A DNA stretch of 64,000 nucleotides from Mesostigma viride (taxonomy: Eukaryota > Streptophyta > Mesostigmatophyceae > Mesostigmatales > Mesostigmataceae), in NCBI GenBank assembly GCA_009746045.1, contig RPFO01000154.1:5142146-5206145 (forward strand). The letters run 5' to 3'. The notes beneath the pieces are model-generated. The model worked only from the letters and a program-made list of their open reading frames with translations, was not told where the DNA came from and ran no database searches. The position numbers were made by a program, and so were the translations under genes. Shown piece after piece: positions 10,602-19,839 of this stretch. Position 1 is the stretch's first letter; every line of letters begins with the position of its first letter.

Positions 10602-11120
10602 TGCATCTCTTGTACATGTGTGAGGTGACCTTTGGGTCCTAGTAGGTTATCTGACAGTTTTTCTAAGGCATTGGGAATGGCTGCGTCCATTTGATGGCTA
10701 TATGTGTTTCTGTTGAAACCCAAAGAAAACTGTAAAGTGGGAGTTAGTCTAAGTCTCCCGCCTGTAGCCTAAGTGGACACGTGCCAGCACCGCCGGCGCC
10801 CAATTGGGTACTGGGACGGTGCTGGACTAGAGCAGTCGTGGCATGGACACGTGGCTAGACTCAGTATGTGATGAGCCGGTACCTCAGTACCGGGACTGTA
10901 GTTGTCATGTTAGGACTGACTAGATCAGGTTGTAACTGATAGGTTAGTCCGTCCAGGATCAGTAAGTTAGTTTAACTTACGCAAAGTCTGGCCAGCCATA
11001 GTTGACGGCTGGCCAGCAGTATATGTGCCATTCTATCCTAATGCCAAGGTGTCTCGTCGTTCACGCACACACACGCCATTTGGCAGTGCCCAAGCATTCC
11101 AAGCTTTGTGTTGCATAACT
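10602..11120 (+). other. non-coding flank between TTAA elements
   Basis: No ORF with recognisable content. The stretch contains short inverted pairs such as TGGCCAGCCATAGTTGACGG and repeated CTGGCCAGC, with TACTGGGAC/GTACCGGGAC repeats. It may be the remainder of the first copia element's 3' LTR, split by TTAA element 2. Confidence 0.35.
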
Positions 11121-11272
11121 CCCTGCCCCTGCCCCTGCCCCTGCCCCTGCCCCTGCCCCTGCCCCTGCCCCTGCCCCTGCCCCTGCCCCTGCCCCTGCCC
11201 CTGCCCCTGCCCCTGCCCCTGCCCCTGCCCCTGCCCCCTGCCCCTGCCCCTGCCCCTGCCCCTGCCCCTGCC
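11121..11272 (+). repeat. (CCCCTG)n hexanucleotide array, about 25 units
   Basis: An uninterrupted run of CCCCTG apart from one extra C near 11235. The minus strand is (CAGGGG)n, which has regular G4 tracts and could fold as G-quadruplex. Long dipeptide ORFs through it are artefacts of the repeat. Confidence 0.97.
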
Positions 11273-11564
11273 ATCACCATTCTAACCACCACACAATACG
11301 AAAAGCAAGAAGAAACTATAATAAACAAGCACAAAGTTGACTGCACATTACATGCCACTGTACCAGCAGGCACATAGCAAATTTTAGCTGCAGCTTCAAT
11401 TTCAACTTCATTGCAATTGCAAGTGTGACTGCATGTGTAATTTCAACTACCAATGCTTTATGCCCACTGCATGTGCCCAGTGCGAATGCAATTCAAAAGC
11501 AACATGCAATCGCAATTACAGCTGAAGCCGGCTATTAAACAAAGATATATAAAGCAGCTGTTAA

Positions 11565-11923
11565 GGGGACGGTCCCGGCGCGAATATTTTGGCGCCGAAA
11601 AATTCGCGGTGCCCGTCCGTACCGTGAAAAAGTGGTGCACGGTGCGCGCACCCCTACCGGAGCTGGCCATGGCGACTTGCTTTCAGGCAGAGTAGAAAAA
11701 GATAGCTCGCGGAATGCAGAGAAACTGAGCGAATCTTAAAGACGATGAGTAAATGATACTACTTCGTAGCGGAGTTCGCGTTTTTTGCAGTGTCGATGAT
11801 TTTATTGATGACCATCGCCACGGGGGTCCAATCTCATGTTTTCGTCGAAAGGAATAAATTAGAATGCACGCAGGCGGCGGTGATTGTCAGTTTTTATGGG
11901 CTGTACCTAGCGTCAAGGATTGG
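11565..11923 (+). mobile_element. left end of a third TTAA element, truncated
   Basis: After TTAA (11561-11564) comes GGGGACGGTCCCGGCG. The diagnostic left-end features follow: a GGCGCC palindrome (11587-11601), GGTGCGCGCACC (11641-11652) and GCCATGGCGACT. Similarity to copies 1 and 2 continues in diverged form to about 11920, where a PAT/DIRS-like terminal repeat begins (TGATCTTACGATC). No right end was found. Confidence 0.75.
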
Positions 11924-13640
11924 TTGATCTTACGATCTGGATTCCCTGATTTGCGACTAAGGGGAGCGGAGTGCGAGTCGGTGCCGCTGCCTCATGGCTG
12001 ATCTGCGAGAAATGCTCCTAGCAAGAGTGAAAGTCCCTGCAAATGACCTCTGGACTGTTTCCAAGTACTTGGATGTAGGTCAAAGTACTTCATTAGTACT
12101 ACAGGGTAGTACAATCTACTTCAAACTAGTTCAAACTAGCTCAGGCAAGTAAAGATTCGTTCAGGTGTAGCACAACCTGCCTAGGAGGTGGTATGACCAC
12201 TTGGGTTGAAGTAGACAGTGACTAAACGTAGTACAATGTCGAAAGAATCAGTACAAGTGGGTTCTTTGTAGTACAACTGGTCAGTGGCACCTGGGCGCCG
12301 CGCCAGTACTGTACCGGACTTGCATTCGTCACCGTGCGCATGCAATGCAGCCAATTTATTGAGGAAGACAAGTAGACCCGGCGGGGGCCAAGCCCCCAAC
12401 TATTTTGGACTCCACAACTAATGGAGAATCCTATTCAAGCCCGGCTGCGCAGAGTCTAAATTCCCGTGGCCCGGTGCCAGTGGCCCAGTGCCCGTGGCCC
12501 GGCGCGGCGCCCGTGGCCCGGTACTGGTTAGTGGCCCGGTGGCTACTGGCTACTGGCTAGTGCGAGTTGTGGCCCGTTGAAATTCCTTTCGTCCCTCCGT
12601 TGCTGAATTTTTTTCCCCGTGGCTAGTTGCCCGTGGCCCGTGGCTACTGGCTTCGCTGCGGTCCGGATAGGAATTAGTACGGTGCTCGCTGCGCTCGCTC
12701 GCTGCGCTCGCGGCTCGGGCGCTTCGCGCGTACTGTTTCTGTGATATCTGCGATTCTTCCGTCGACCTCCGCAGTACCCCCTAATGGCTGATTTTTGTAC
12801 AACGATTTTCTACCTAATTATCGGACCAACGGTCACGAAGCTCGCTTTATATAAGGGAAAGGACATGGCGGCGCATGCTTTATCAGTTTTCAAATTCGTT
12901 TTTCGGCTTTCTAAGCCATCTTTTGGCCGTTTTACCTCGGAATAGGTCCGTTTTAAAGCTAACGACTTCCTCTTTACGAATCTTATGGCTAGCGGGGATG
13001 CAAACGCTAGCGAGACGGGGGATTTACCGCGCGGATTTGCGAGTCGTGTGGAGGAAATCTATGTGAACCATGGCAGGAACGCCTCAGCTGTCGCCTATTT
13101 TATAGCAGCAGAACTCGGCTCTGAATACCCTAAAATATTGTTGCGTAGCTCGGAAAACAAGTTATGAAGTTTGGCAGAAAAGCTTTGGATCTTTGGGTTT
13201 GAAATCAATGGGTATGACACTCGTGAGGAGCTGGCGCAAAATATTTCAGCCAAGGTGGCGAAAATGTTAGCACAAGGTACAACAGGCATTACAAACGATG
13301 AGGAACCGAATGGGGACTCCTCAGAGGAGGACACACTGATGTCGGGGAAGCTTTGGCGGGGGCCAAAGAGCAGCAGGCGCAGGGATTTCGCCCCCCAGGT
13401 GCTAGCACAGTTGCTGGCGCACCAGGTGCCGTTTTTCCCGCCGTTTTTGGTCATACGGCGCCTGTCGTCGGAGGGGATGGCAGGAAACAGCTTGCAAATG
13501 CAGGGAGGAGCTTGGCAAACGCGGCTGGCGCTAGTTTTGGGGGAGGCGAGGGGGTGTCTGCCAGTGAACAGGCATACGCAATACGCAATCGTACGGGGCC
13601 CATGGGTATTGGGTATAATATGCTCGTACGGTGTATGATA
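11924..13640 (+). mobile_element. divergent PAT/DIRS-like element, family 2 (terminal repeat plus gag, truncated)
   Basis: It opens with TGATCTTACGATCTGGATTCC, nearly the same as the terminus of the family-1 A repeats (see 14467). It then carries the same kind of short tandem motifs (TAGTACAA, ACTAGTTCAAA) and the GCGCCGCGCC motif in the same order, but most bases differ. A gag homologue follows at 12985. No RT or recombinase is attached. The stretch 12460-12760 is rich in repeated GTGGCCCG/CTACTGGCTA blocks. Confidence 0.7.
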
Positions 13641-13664
13641 CGCAAATCGTACGGTGACTCTTGA
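12985..13664 (+). pseudogene. gag-like ORF of PAT/DIRS-like family 2 (in-frame stop and frameshift)
   Basis: The ATG at 12985 starts MASGDANASETGDLP. Comparison with family-1 gag (MASDHEDTT...) shows the same layout: an acidic start, a Tyr-rich helix (EEIYVNHG against KSYFQGG), a basic block, then a second helical block (AEKLWIFGFEINGY against GQFLKTAGLQIS). A TGA at 13165-13167 interrupts the frame, which then continues unchanged to about 13345. Past that point the better protein frame is the one ending at 13664 (Ala/Gly rich). Its role would be element particle assembly or nucleic-acid binding. Confidence 0.55.
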
Positions 13665-13967
13665 AAATGCTGTTTTTTTAATGGTTCAGGGGGTTCCTCA
13701 ACATTCTGACCAATCAGGCATGTTTTCTTTGTGTTCTTGCAATGCACCACATGCCTATATGTGACATATCATCTCATGACATTGGCATTACCGTTGCTGC
13801 TTACAAGTACAAGCATTGTCATGTTTAATTGTTAAGTCTGTTAAAAGCACACCATAACAAAGTTGTATGCACAATCAGTGCACACCTGAAAAGGATAATA
13901 ACACAAGTAGATATGCATGCGCAATGACACTTGCAGAGGTATAGAGATTGCTGCCACCATTACTGTA
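13641..13967. other. AT-rich intervening sequence
   Basis: No ORF, terminal repeat or RNA gene was recognised. It separates the family-2 gag remnant from an oppositely oriented RNase H scrap. Confidence 0.4.
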
Positions 13968-13975
13968 GGTTGAAC

Positions 13976-14466
13976 TTAAAACCACGTCATCTCTTGCAGC
14001 CCCCACTTCAGGCTCTGCACGGCTGCGCGCGCCTCTTTCTCATTGATGTGCGCCCCCGCCTCCCTCCACCGGTGTTTCACCGCCACACGCCAGCGGGCGG
14101 TCGCCACCGCCCGATGTTCCCTCTCCCCCGTTCGCTCCACACCGACCTCTTCCGACCCGACACACAGAGTCTTCCACCCCTTCATTTCGCGGCAGTTGGA
14201 CAAAGCCTTCACGTCTGCCTCTGCCAGACGGGCGTACACCACACCGGAGCCCCGGCTCGACGCGTCACTGGCCACGACGGTGGTGTCCAGTGGCTGGTTG
14301 CGCTGCGCATGCACCAGGGGAGCCAGGCAGACAGCCGCCCAGAGCTCCCGGCGCACACTTGCCCAGAGTTGGAAGCGTCCTCCCTTGCGGAGGGCCAGCA
14401 CTTGGTGGAGCATCCTGTAGGCCTGGAACCAGGTGCTTAGCAGACTCCTGCGCAGCAGCTGGATCC
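13976..14466 (-). pseudogene. RNase H fragment of a PAT/DIRS-like element
   Basis: The minus-strand translation (LLRRSLLSTWFQAYRMLHQVLALRKGG, later TTVVASDASSRGSGVVYARL, CREMKGWKTLCV and INEKEARAAVQSLKWGL) aligns along its length with the RNase H of the family-1 pol at 21310-21770. It differs at many residues, so it is another family or an old copy. The catalytic Asp (ASDAS) and Glu (INEKE) are present. It ends at 14466, where the A repeat of the next element begins, and at its other end stops near 13968 with no recombinase. Confidence 0.75.
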
Positions 14467-14975
14467 TGATTGATCTTACGATCGGGATTCCCTGATTTTG
14501 CCTGGGGGAGCGGAGGGATGGAGGTGCGCCGCTACCTTGGAGGCGCTACACCGTTGCCCAGTGGTGCAAGTCGACATGCGGGAGCCAAACGGGGTGGCCA
14601 CGCCCTCTCTGGAGGGTCTGACAGCCTTGGATGGGCCTCAGATGTAGTTCGAACTAGTTCAAAGTTAGTACAGGTAGTACAAACTAGTTCAAACGAGTTC
14701 AATCTACTTCAACTAGTATCCAGGGACCCTCAAGATATGCCAGGTGGTTGCTGAACGGTTCTGGCATGACAGAACATGTGTGACATCATAAAAATGTAGT
14801 ACAATGTTGAAAAAAGTAGTATCAGGGTCCTAGATCTAGTACAGTAGTATTCTGAGGTCATTCTTACATGGAGCGCCGCGCCGGCGGGGCGCCGCACTTG
14901 CGTGTGTCACGGATGCAACGTTGATGCGATGTATTTCAAGGTGGTGATGGCTGCCAAGCCAGCTTATCAGTTTTC
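14467..14975 (+). repeat. A repeat (split direct repeat), copy A
   Basis: This 509-bp terminal repeat begins TGATTGATCTTACGATCGGG and ends TCAGTTTTC. It contains an array of short motifs (GTTCGAACTAGTTCAAA, TAGTACAAACTAGTTCAAA) and GAGCGCCGCGCC. The same unit recurs at 16697, 23211, 25097 (minus) and 30309 (minus). The 94-residue ORF within each copy is probably incidental. Confidence 0.92.
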
Positions 14976-15216
14976 AACACAACTAGAGCAATACTTCACC
15001 GTTTTTGACAAAGTTGGTGTCAAACTAATCGTGAGACAATAGCCGACATCATTTTGACGGTTTTTGCACCAAGTTTTGACGGGTTTGCGCAACGGGAGTA
15101 AAAGTCCGCAAGGTAGAACTGAGTGACAAATTTTCAGTCCGAAATTTTTCTCAGTCTCCAAGATTGCGGAATATTGAGCCTAGTTGTGAGAAATTTCTTC
15201 ATCTTTGAATTCTATA

Positions 15217-15927
15217 ATGGCTAGTGATCACGAAGACACCACCCTTGAGGCAGTAGACCGAGATTTCTTATTAAATGTGAAAAAATCGTATTTTCAGGGG
15301 GGCAAGGAGTTGTTAACGACTTTGAAGTTCTTGACTGAGTATCTCGGTCCAAACTGGGCCCAAAGGCTTACTACTATGTCTGAGGGTCGTTTGACATCCT
15401 TGGGACAGTTTCTCAAGACTGCAGGGCTCCAGATTAGTGAGGGGTCAAGTGATTCCGACATGGGTTCCATGTTGTGCAAGGCCATTACTCTAGAGATGAA
15501 GAAGCCCCCAGTGGCCACTGGGGGCAAGGGGAAGACTGGTCCAGCCAGGGGCGAAAGGACCCGAAAGGATCCTCCCAGCAACGGCACCGACGAGGAAGAG
15601 GAGGACGCGACGAGCTCTGAGGATTTTTTGGACGCGCGCGAGCAGCTGGCCCCTGCTGCTGCTCGCGCCAAGGGAAAGAAGTCTCAGGGCAGGAACCGAA
15701 AGCTGGCAGAGAATGCTGCCCTTCTGGCGGGCGTCCGCGAGCTCATCGGAGCGGAGTTGCAAGCCCTGGCGCGGGGGAAGAGGAGGGACGCGAGGAAAGG
15801 GAAGAGCCAGCGCGAGGACAAGGGGGGCAAGGGCCATCCGAAGAGCAAGCGCCAGGAGAAGAGACGCGCGCAGCGCGGGAGCAGCCCAGGCTCGACAGAC
15901 ACCAGCAGAGGGAGCGACGAGAGTCGC

Positions 15928-15966
<39 letters not shown>

Positions 15967-16696
15967 TCCGACAGCGAGAGCTGAGGCCGTGGCAGGGGCA
16001 GGGGTGGCGCTCGGTCGCGCCGCGACAAGTCCCGGGAGCGACGTGGGCATGGCAGGGGCCGTTCTGCGGAGCCCAAGGGGCGTCGGGATCGCTCGCGCGA
16101 GCGTCGCAAGGAGCGGCAGCGGTCCAGCAGCCGGAGCACGAGTCGGGACTCCTCCCAGCGGAGCTCGCGTCGATCGCGGGAGCGTGTGAGGGAGAGAGAC
16201 CTGCGCCGAACCACCAAGGGGTCTCCCCCGGCGAGCTTTCAAAGTGGCCTGGCGCCTGTTGGTCAAGGACCGCGACGACAGGGTGCTGCCGCTGCAGGTG
16301 CTGGATGCGCGCCAGGTCGCGCACGGGAGCCTGCAGGCCCGCTTGGCCCTTCGCAAGGAGCAGGAGGGCGTTGGGGCTGCACCGGGAGCCCCCGGCGGGT
16401 GGAAGAACAGCACGCACCATCTGGTGTGCAAAAACCTGACCTACATTCTGGATGTGGCCATCCAAGAGCTGGGGGATGATGTGGTGACGGAGCTGGCCTG
16501 CTTCGAGTACCTGGCGCGTGTGGTCGAGGCGTTCCTCATGGTGGAGAAGACCAGCGGCTGGAACAACGGGGCGATGCACCTGCTGCCACTGGTGGAGGGC
16601 AGTACTATTGGAAGCGCAGCAGCCCGGGCAGCGCGGAAGGCGGCTCGCCAGGAGGCGGAGCTGGCATCGGCGGCGGCGGCGGCGGCCAAAAAGGAC
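15217..16696 (+). pseudogene. gag of PAT/DIRS-like copy 1 (in-frame TGA, truncated)
   Basis: The first ATG is 15217 (MASDHEDTTLEAVDRD). After a helical N-domain come acidic (TDEEEEDATSSEDF), Lys/Arg-rich, poly-Ser (AGC repeat) and SR-dipeptide stretches. At 15982-15984 the codon after SES is TGA, where copy 2 has AGA, and the frame then continues as RGRGRG in principle. A 5-nt deletion near 16221 shifts the C-terminal domain (AWRLLVKDRDDRVLPLQ...) into the frame of 16244-16696. The C-terminal domain is conserved in all copies and should be the second structured gag domain. Confidence 0.75.
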
Positions 16697-17215
16697 TGAT
16701 TGATCTTACGATCGGGATTCCCTGATTTTGCCTGGGGGAGCGGAGGGATGGAGGTGCGCCGCTACCTTGGAGGCGCTACACCGTTGCCCAGTGGTGCAAG
16801 TCGACATGCGGGAGCCAAACGGGGTGGCCACGCCCTCTCTGGAGGGTCTGACAGCCTTGGATGGGCCTCAGATGTAGTTCGAACTAGTTCAAAGTTAGTA
16901 CAGGTAGTACAAACTAGTTCAAACGAGTTCAAACGAGTTCAATCTACTTCAACTAGTATCCAGGGACCCTCAAGATATGCCAGGTGGTTGCTGAACGGTT
17001 CTGGCATGACAGAACATGTGTGACATCATAAAAATGTAGTACAATGTTGAAAAAAGTAGTATCAGGGTCCTAGATCTAGTACAGTAGTATTCTGAGGTCA
17101 TTCTTACATGGAGCGCCGCGCCAGCGGGGCGCCGCACTTGCGTGTGTCACGGATGCAACGTTGATGCAATGTATTTCAAGGTGGTGATGGCTGCCAAGCC
17201 AGCTTATCAGTTTTC
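16697..17215 (+). repeat. A repeat, copy B (A1 of element copy 2)
   Basis: Same unit as 14467-14975 but 10 bp longer, because CAAACGAGTT is duplicated near 16920-16940. It is preceded directly by AAAAAGGAC of the copy-1 gag. Confidence 0.92.
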
Positions 17216-17456
17216 AACACAACTAGAGCAATACTTCACCGTTTTTGACAAAGTTGGTGTCAAACTAATCGTGAGACAATAGCCGACAACATTTTGACGG
17301 TTTTCGCACCAAGTTTTGACGGGTTTGCGCAACGGGAGTAAAAGTCCGCAAGGTAGAACTGAGTGACAAATTTTCAGTCCGAAATTTTTCTCAGTCTCCA
17401 AGATTGCGGAATATTGAGCCTAGTTGTGAGAAATTTCTTCATCTTTGAATTCTATA

Positions 17457-18170
17457 ATGGCTAGTGATCACGAAGACACCACCCTTGAGGCAGTAGACCG
17501 AGATTTCTTATTAAATGTAAAAAAATCGTATTTTCAGGGGGGCAAGGAGCTGTTAACGACTTTGAAGTTCTTGACTGAGTATCTCGGTCCAAACTGGGCC
17601 CAAAGGCTTACTACTATGTCTGAGGGTCGTTTGACATCCTTGGGACAGTTTCTCAAGACTGCAGGGCTCCAGATTAGTGAGGGGTCAAGTGATTCCGACA
17701 TGGGTTCCATGTTGTGCAAGGCCATTACTCTAGAGATGAAGAAGCCCCCAGTGGCCACTGGGGGCAAGGGGAAGACTGGTCCAGCCAGGGGCGAAAGGAC
17801 CCGAAAGGATCCTCCCAGCAACGGCACCGACGAGGAAGAGGAGGACGCGACGAGCTCTGAGGATTTTTTGGACGCGCGCGAGCAGCTGGCCCCTGCTGCT
17901 GCTCGCGCCAAGGGAAAGAAGTCTCAGGGCAGGAACCGAAAGCTGGCAGAGAATGCTGCCCTTCTGGCGGGCGTCCGCGAGCTCATCGGAGCGGAGTTGC
18001 AAGCCCTGGCGCGGGGGAAGAGGAGGGACGCGAGGAAAGGGAAGAGCCAGCGCGAGGACAAGGGGGGCAAGGGCCATCCGAAGAGCAAGCGCCAGGAGAA
18101 GAGACGCGCGCGGCGCGGGAGCAGCCCAGGCTCGACAGACACCAGCAGTGGGAGCGACGAGAGTCGCGGC

Positions 18171-18239
<69 letters not shown>

Positions 18240-18628
18240 TCCGACAGCGAGAGCAGAGGCCGTGGCAGGGGCAGGGGTGGCGCTCGGTCGCGCCGCGACA
18301 AGTCCCGGGAGCGACGTGGGCATGGCAGGGGCCGTTCTGCGGAGCCCAAGGGGCGTCGGGATCGCTCGCGCGAGCGTCGCAAGGAGCGGCAGCGGTCCAG
18401 CAGCCGGAGCACGAGTCGGGACTCCTCCCAGCGGAGCTCGCGTCGATCGCGGGAGCGTGTGAGGGAGAGAGACCTGCGCCGAACCACCAAGGGGGTGCGT
18501 CTCCCCCGGCGAGCTTTCAAAGTGGCCTGGCGCCTGTTGGTCAAGGACCGCGACGACAGGGTGCTGCCGCTGCAGGTGCTGGATGCGCGCCAGGTCGCGC
18601 ACGGGAGCCTGCAGGCCCGCTTGGCCCC
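17457..18628 (+). CDS. gag with SR-rich domain, copy 2 (first part; ends in a duplication junction)
   Basis: Starts at the ATG at 17457 (MASDHED...). Order: N-terminal helical domain to about residue 95; acidic linker; basic helix (NRKLAENAALLAGVREL); Ser run of about 22 from AGC repeats; RGRGRGRGGARSRRDK and a long Arg-Ser dipeptide domain like those of SR splicing factors; then the conserved VAWRLLVKDRDDRVLPLQ domain. At 18624 the sequence jumps back to a position about 880 bp upstream, giving a direct duplication that takes the frame out after QARLA. It is the structural protein of the element; the SR domain may bind RNA or nuclear-speckle partners, which is inference. Confidence 0.8.
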
Positions 18629-19045
18629 CAGTGGCCACTGGGGGCAAGGGGAAGACTGGTCCAGCCAGGGGCGAAAGGACCCGAAAGGATCCTCCCAGCA
18701 ACGGCACCGACGAGGAAGAGGAGGACGCGACGAGCTCTGAGGATTTTTTGGACGCGCGCGAGCAGCTGGCCCCTGCTGCTGCTCGCGCCAAGGGAAAGAA
18801 GTCTCAGGGCAGGAACCGAAAGCTGGCAGAGAATGCTGCCCTTCTGGCGGGCGTCCGCGAGCTCATCGGAGCGGAGTTGCAAGCCCTGGCGCGGGGGAAG
18901 AGGAGGGACGCGAGGAAAGGGAAGAGCCAGCGCGAGGACAAGGGGGGCAAGGGCCATCCGAAGAGCAAGCGCCAGGAGAAGAGACGCGCGCGGCGCGGGA
19001 GCAGCCCAGGCTCGACAGACACCAGCAGTGGGAGCGACGAGAGTC

Positions 19046-19098
<53 letters not shown>

Positions 19099-19839
19099 TC
19101 CGACAGCGAGAGCAGAGGCCGTGGCAGGGGCAGGGGTGGCGCTCGGTCGCGCCGCGACAAGTCCCGGGAGCGACGTGGGCATGGCAGGGGCCGTTCTGCG
19201 GAGCCCAAGGGGCGTCGGGATCGCTCCCGCGAGCGTCGCAAGGAGCGGCAGCGGTCCAGCAGCCGGAGCACGAGTCGGGACTCCTCCCAGCGGAGCTCGC
19301 GTCGATCGCGGGAGCGTGTGAGGGAGAGAGACCTGCGCCGAACCACCAAGGGGGTGCGTCTCCCCCGGCGAGCTTTCAAAGTGGCCTGGCGCCTGTTGGT
19401 CAAGGACCGCGACGACAGGGTGCTGCCGCTGCAGGTGCTGGATGCGCGCCAGGTCGCGCACGGGAGCCTGCAGGCCCGCTTGGCCCTTCGCAAGGAGCAG
19501 GAGGGCGTTGGGGCTGCACCGGGAGCCCCCCGCGGGTGGAAGAACAGCACGCACCATCTGGTGTGCAACAACCTGACCTACATTCTGGATGTGGCCATCC
19601 AAGAGCTGGGGGAGGATGTGGTGACGGAGCTGGCCTGCTTCGAGTACCTGGCGCGTGTGGTCGAGGCGTTCCTCATGGTGGAGAAGACCAGCGGCTGGAA
19701 CAACGGGGCGATGCACCTGCTGCCACTGGTGGAGGGCAGTACTATTGGAAGCGCAGCAGCCCGGGCAGCGCGGAAGGCGGCTCGCCAGGAGGCGGAGCTG
19801 GCATCGGCGGCGGCGGCGGCGGCCAAAAAGGACAAGTGA
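18624..19839 (+). CDS. gag second (duplicated) copy with intact C-terminus, copy 2
   Basis: This repeats the gag code from the 22-bp palindrome (18624-18645) through the acidic, basic, poly-Ser and RS segments. It then runs on to the complete C-terminal domain (NNLTYILDVAIQEL, LACFEYLARVVEAFLMVEK, MHLLPLVEGSTIGSAAAR) and ends KKDK-stop at 19839. The codon after SES is AGA here (no TGA). The duplication has no start codon of its own in a good context, so the intact product would need readthrough or another start. Confidence 0.75.

Larger units (their letters stand above)
14467..16696 (+). mobile_element. PAT/DIRS-like family 1, copy 1 (A repeat and gag only)
   Basis: An A repeat (14467-14975), a 240-bp leader and gag are present. 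The copy stops abruptly after the codons KKD at 16696, where the next copy's A repeat (16697) begins. Other copies read KKDK-stop at the same place, so copy 2 either inserted into copy 1 or joined it by recombinase-mediated or circular integration. The remainder of copy 1 was not found downstream. Confidence 0.85.

Noticed and set aside
11025-11377. Pro-Cys, Pro-Leu and Gly-Arg repeat ORFs
   Set aside because: Products of the (CCCCTG)n array.
14470-14754. 94-residue ORF (MILRSGFPDFAWGSG...) present in A repeats
   Set aside because: It is conserved only because the DNA repeat is near-identical; the diverged family-2 repeat does not keep the frame.
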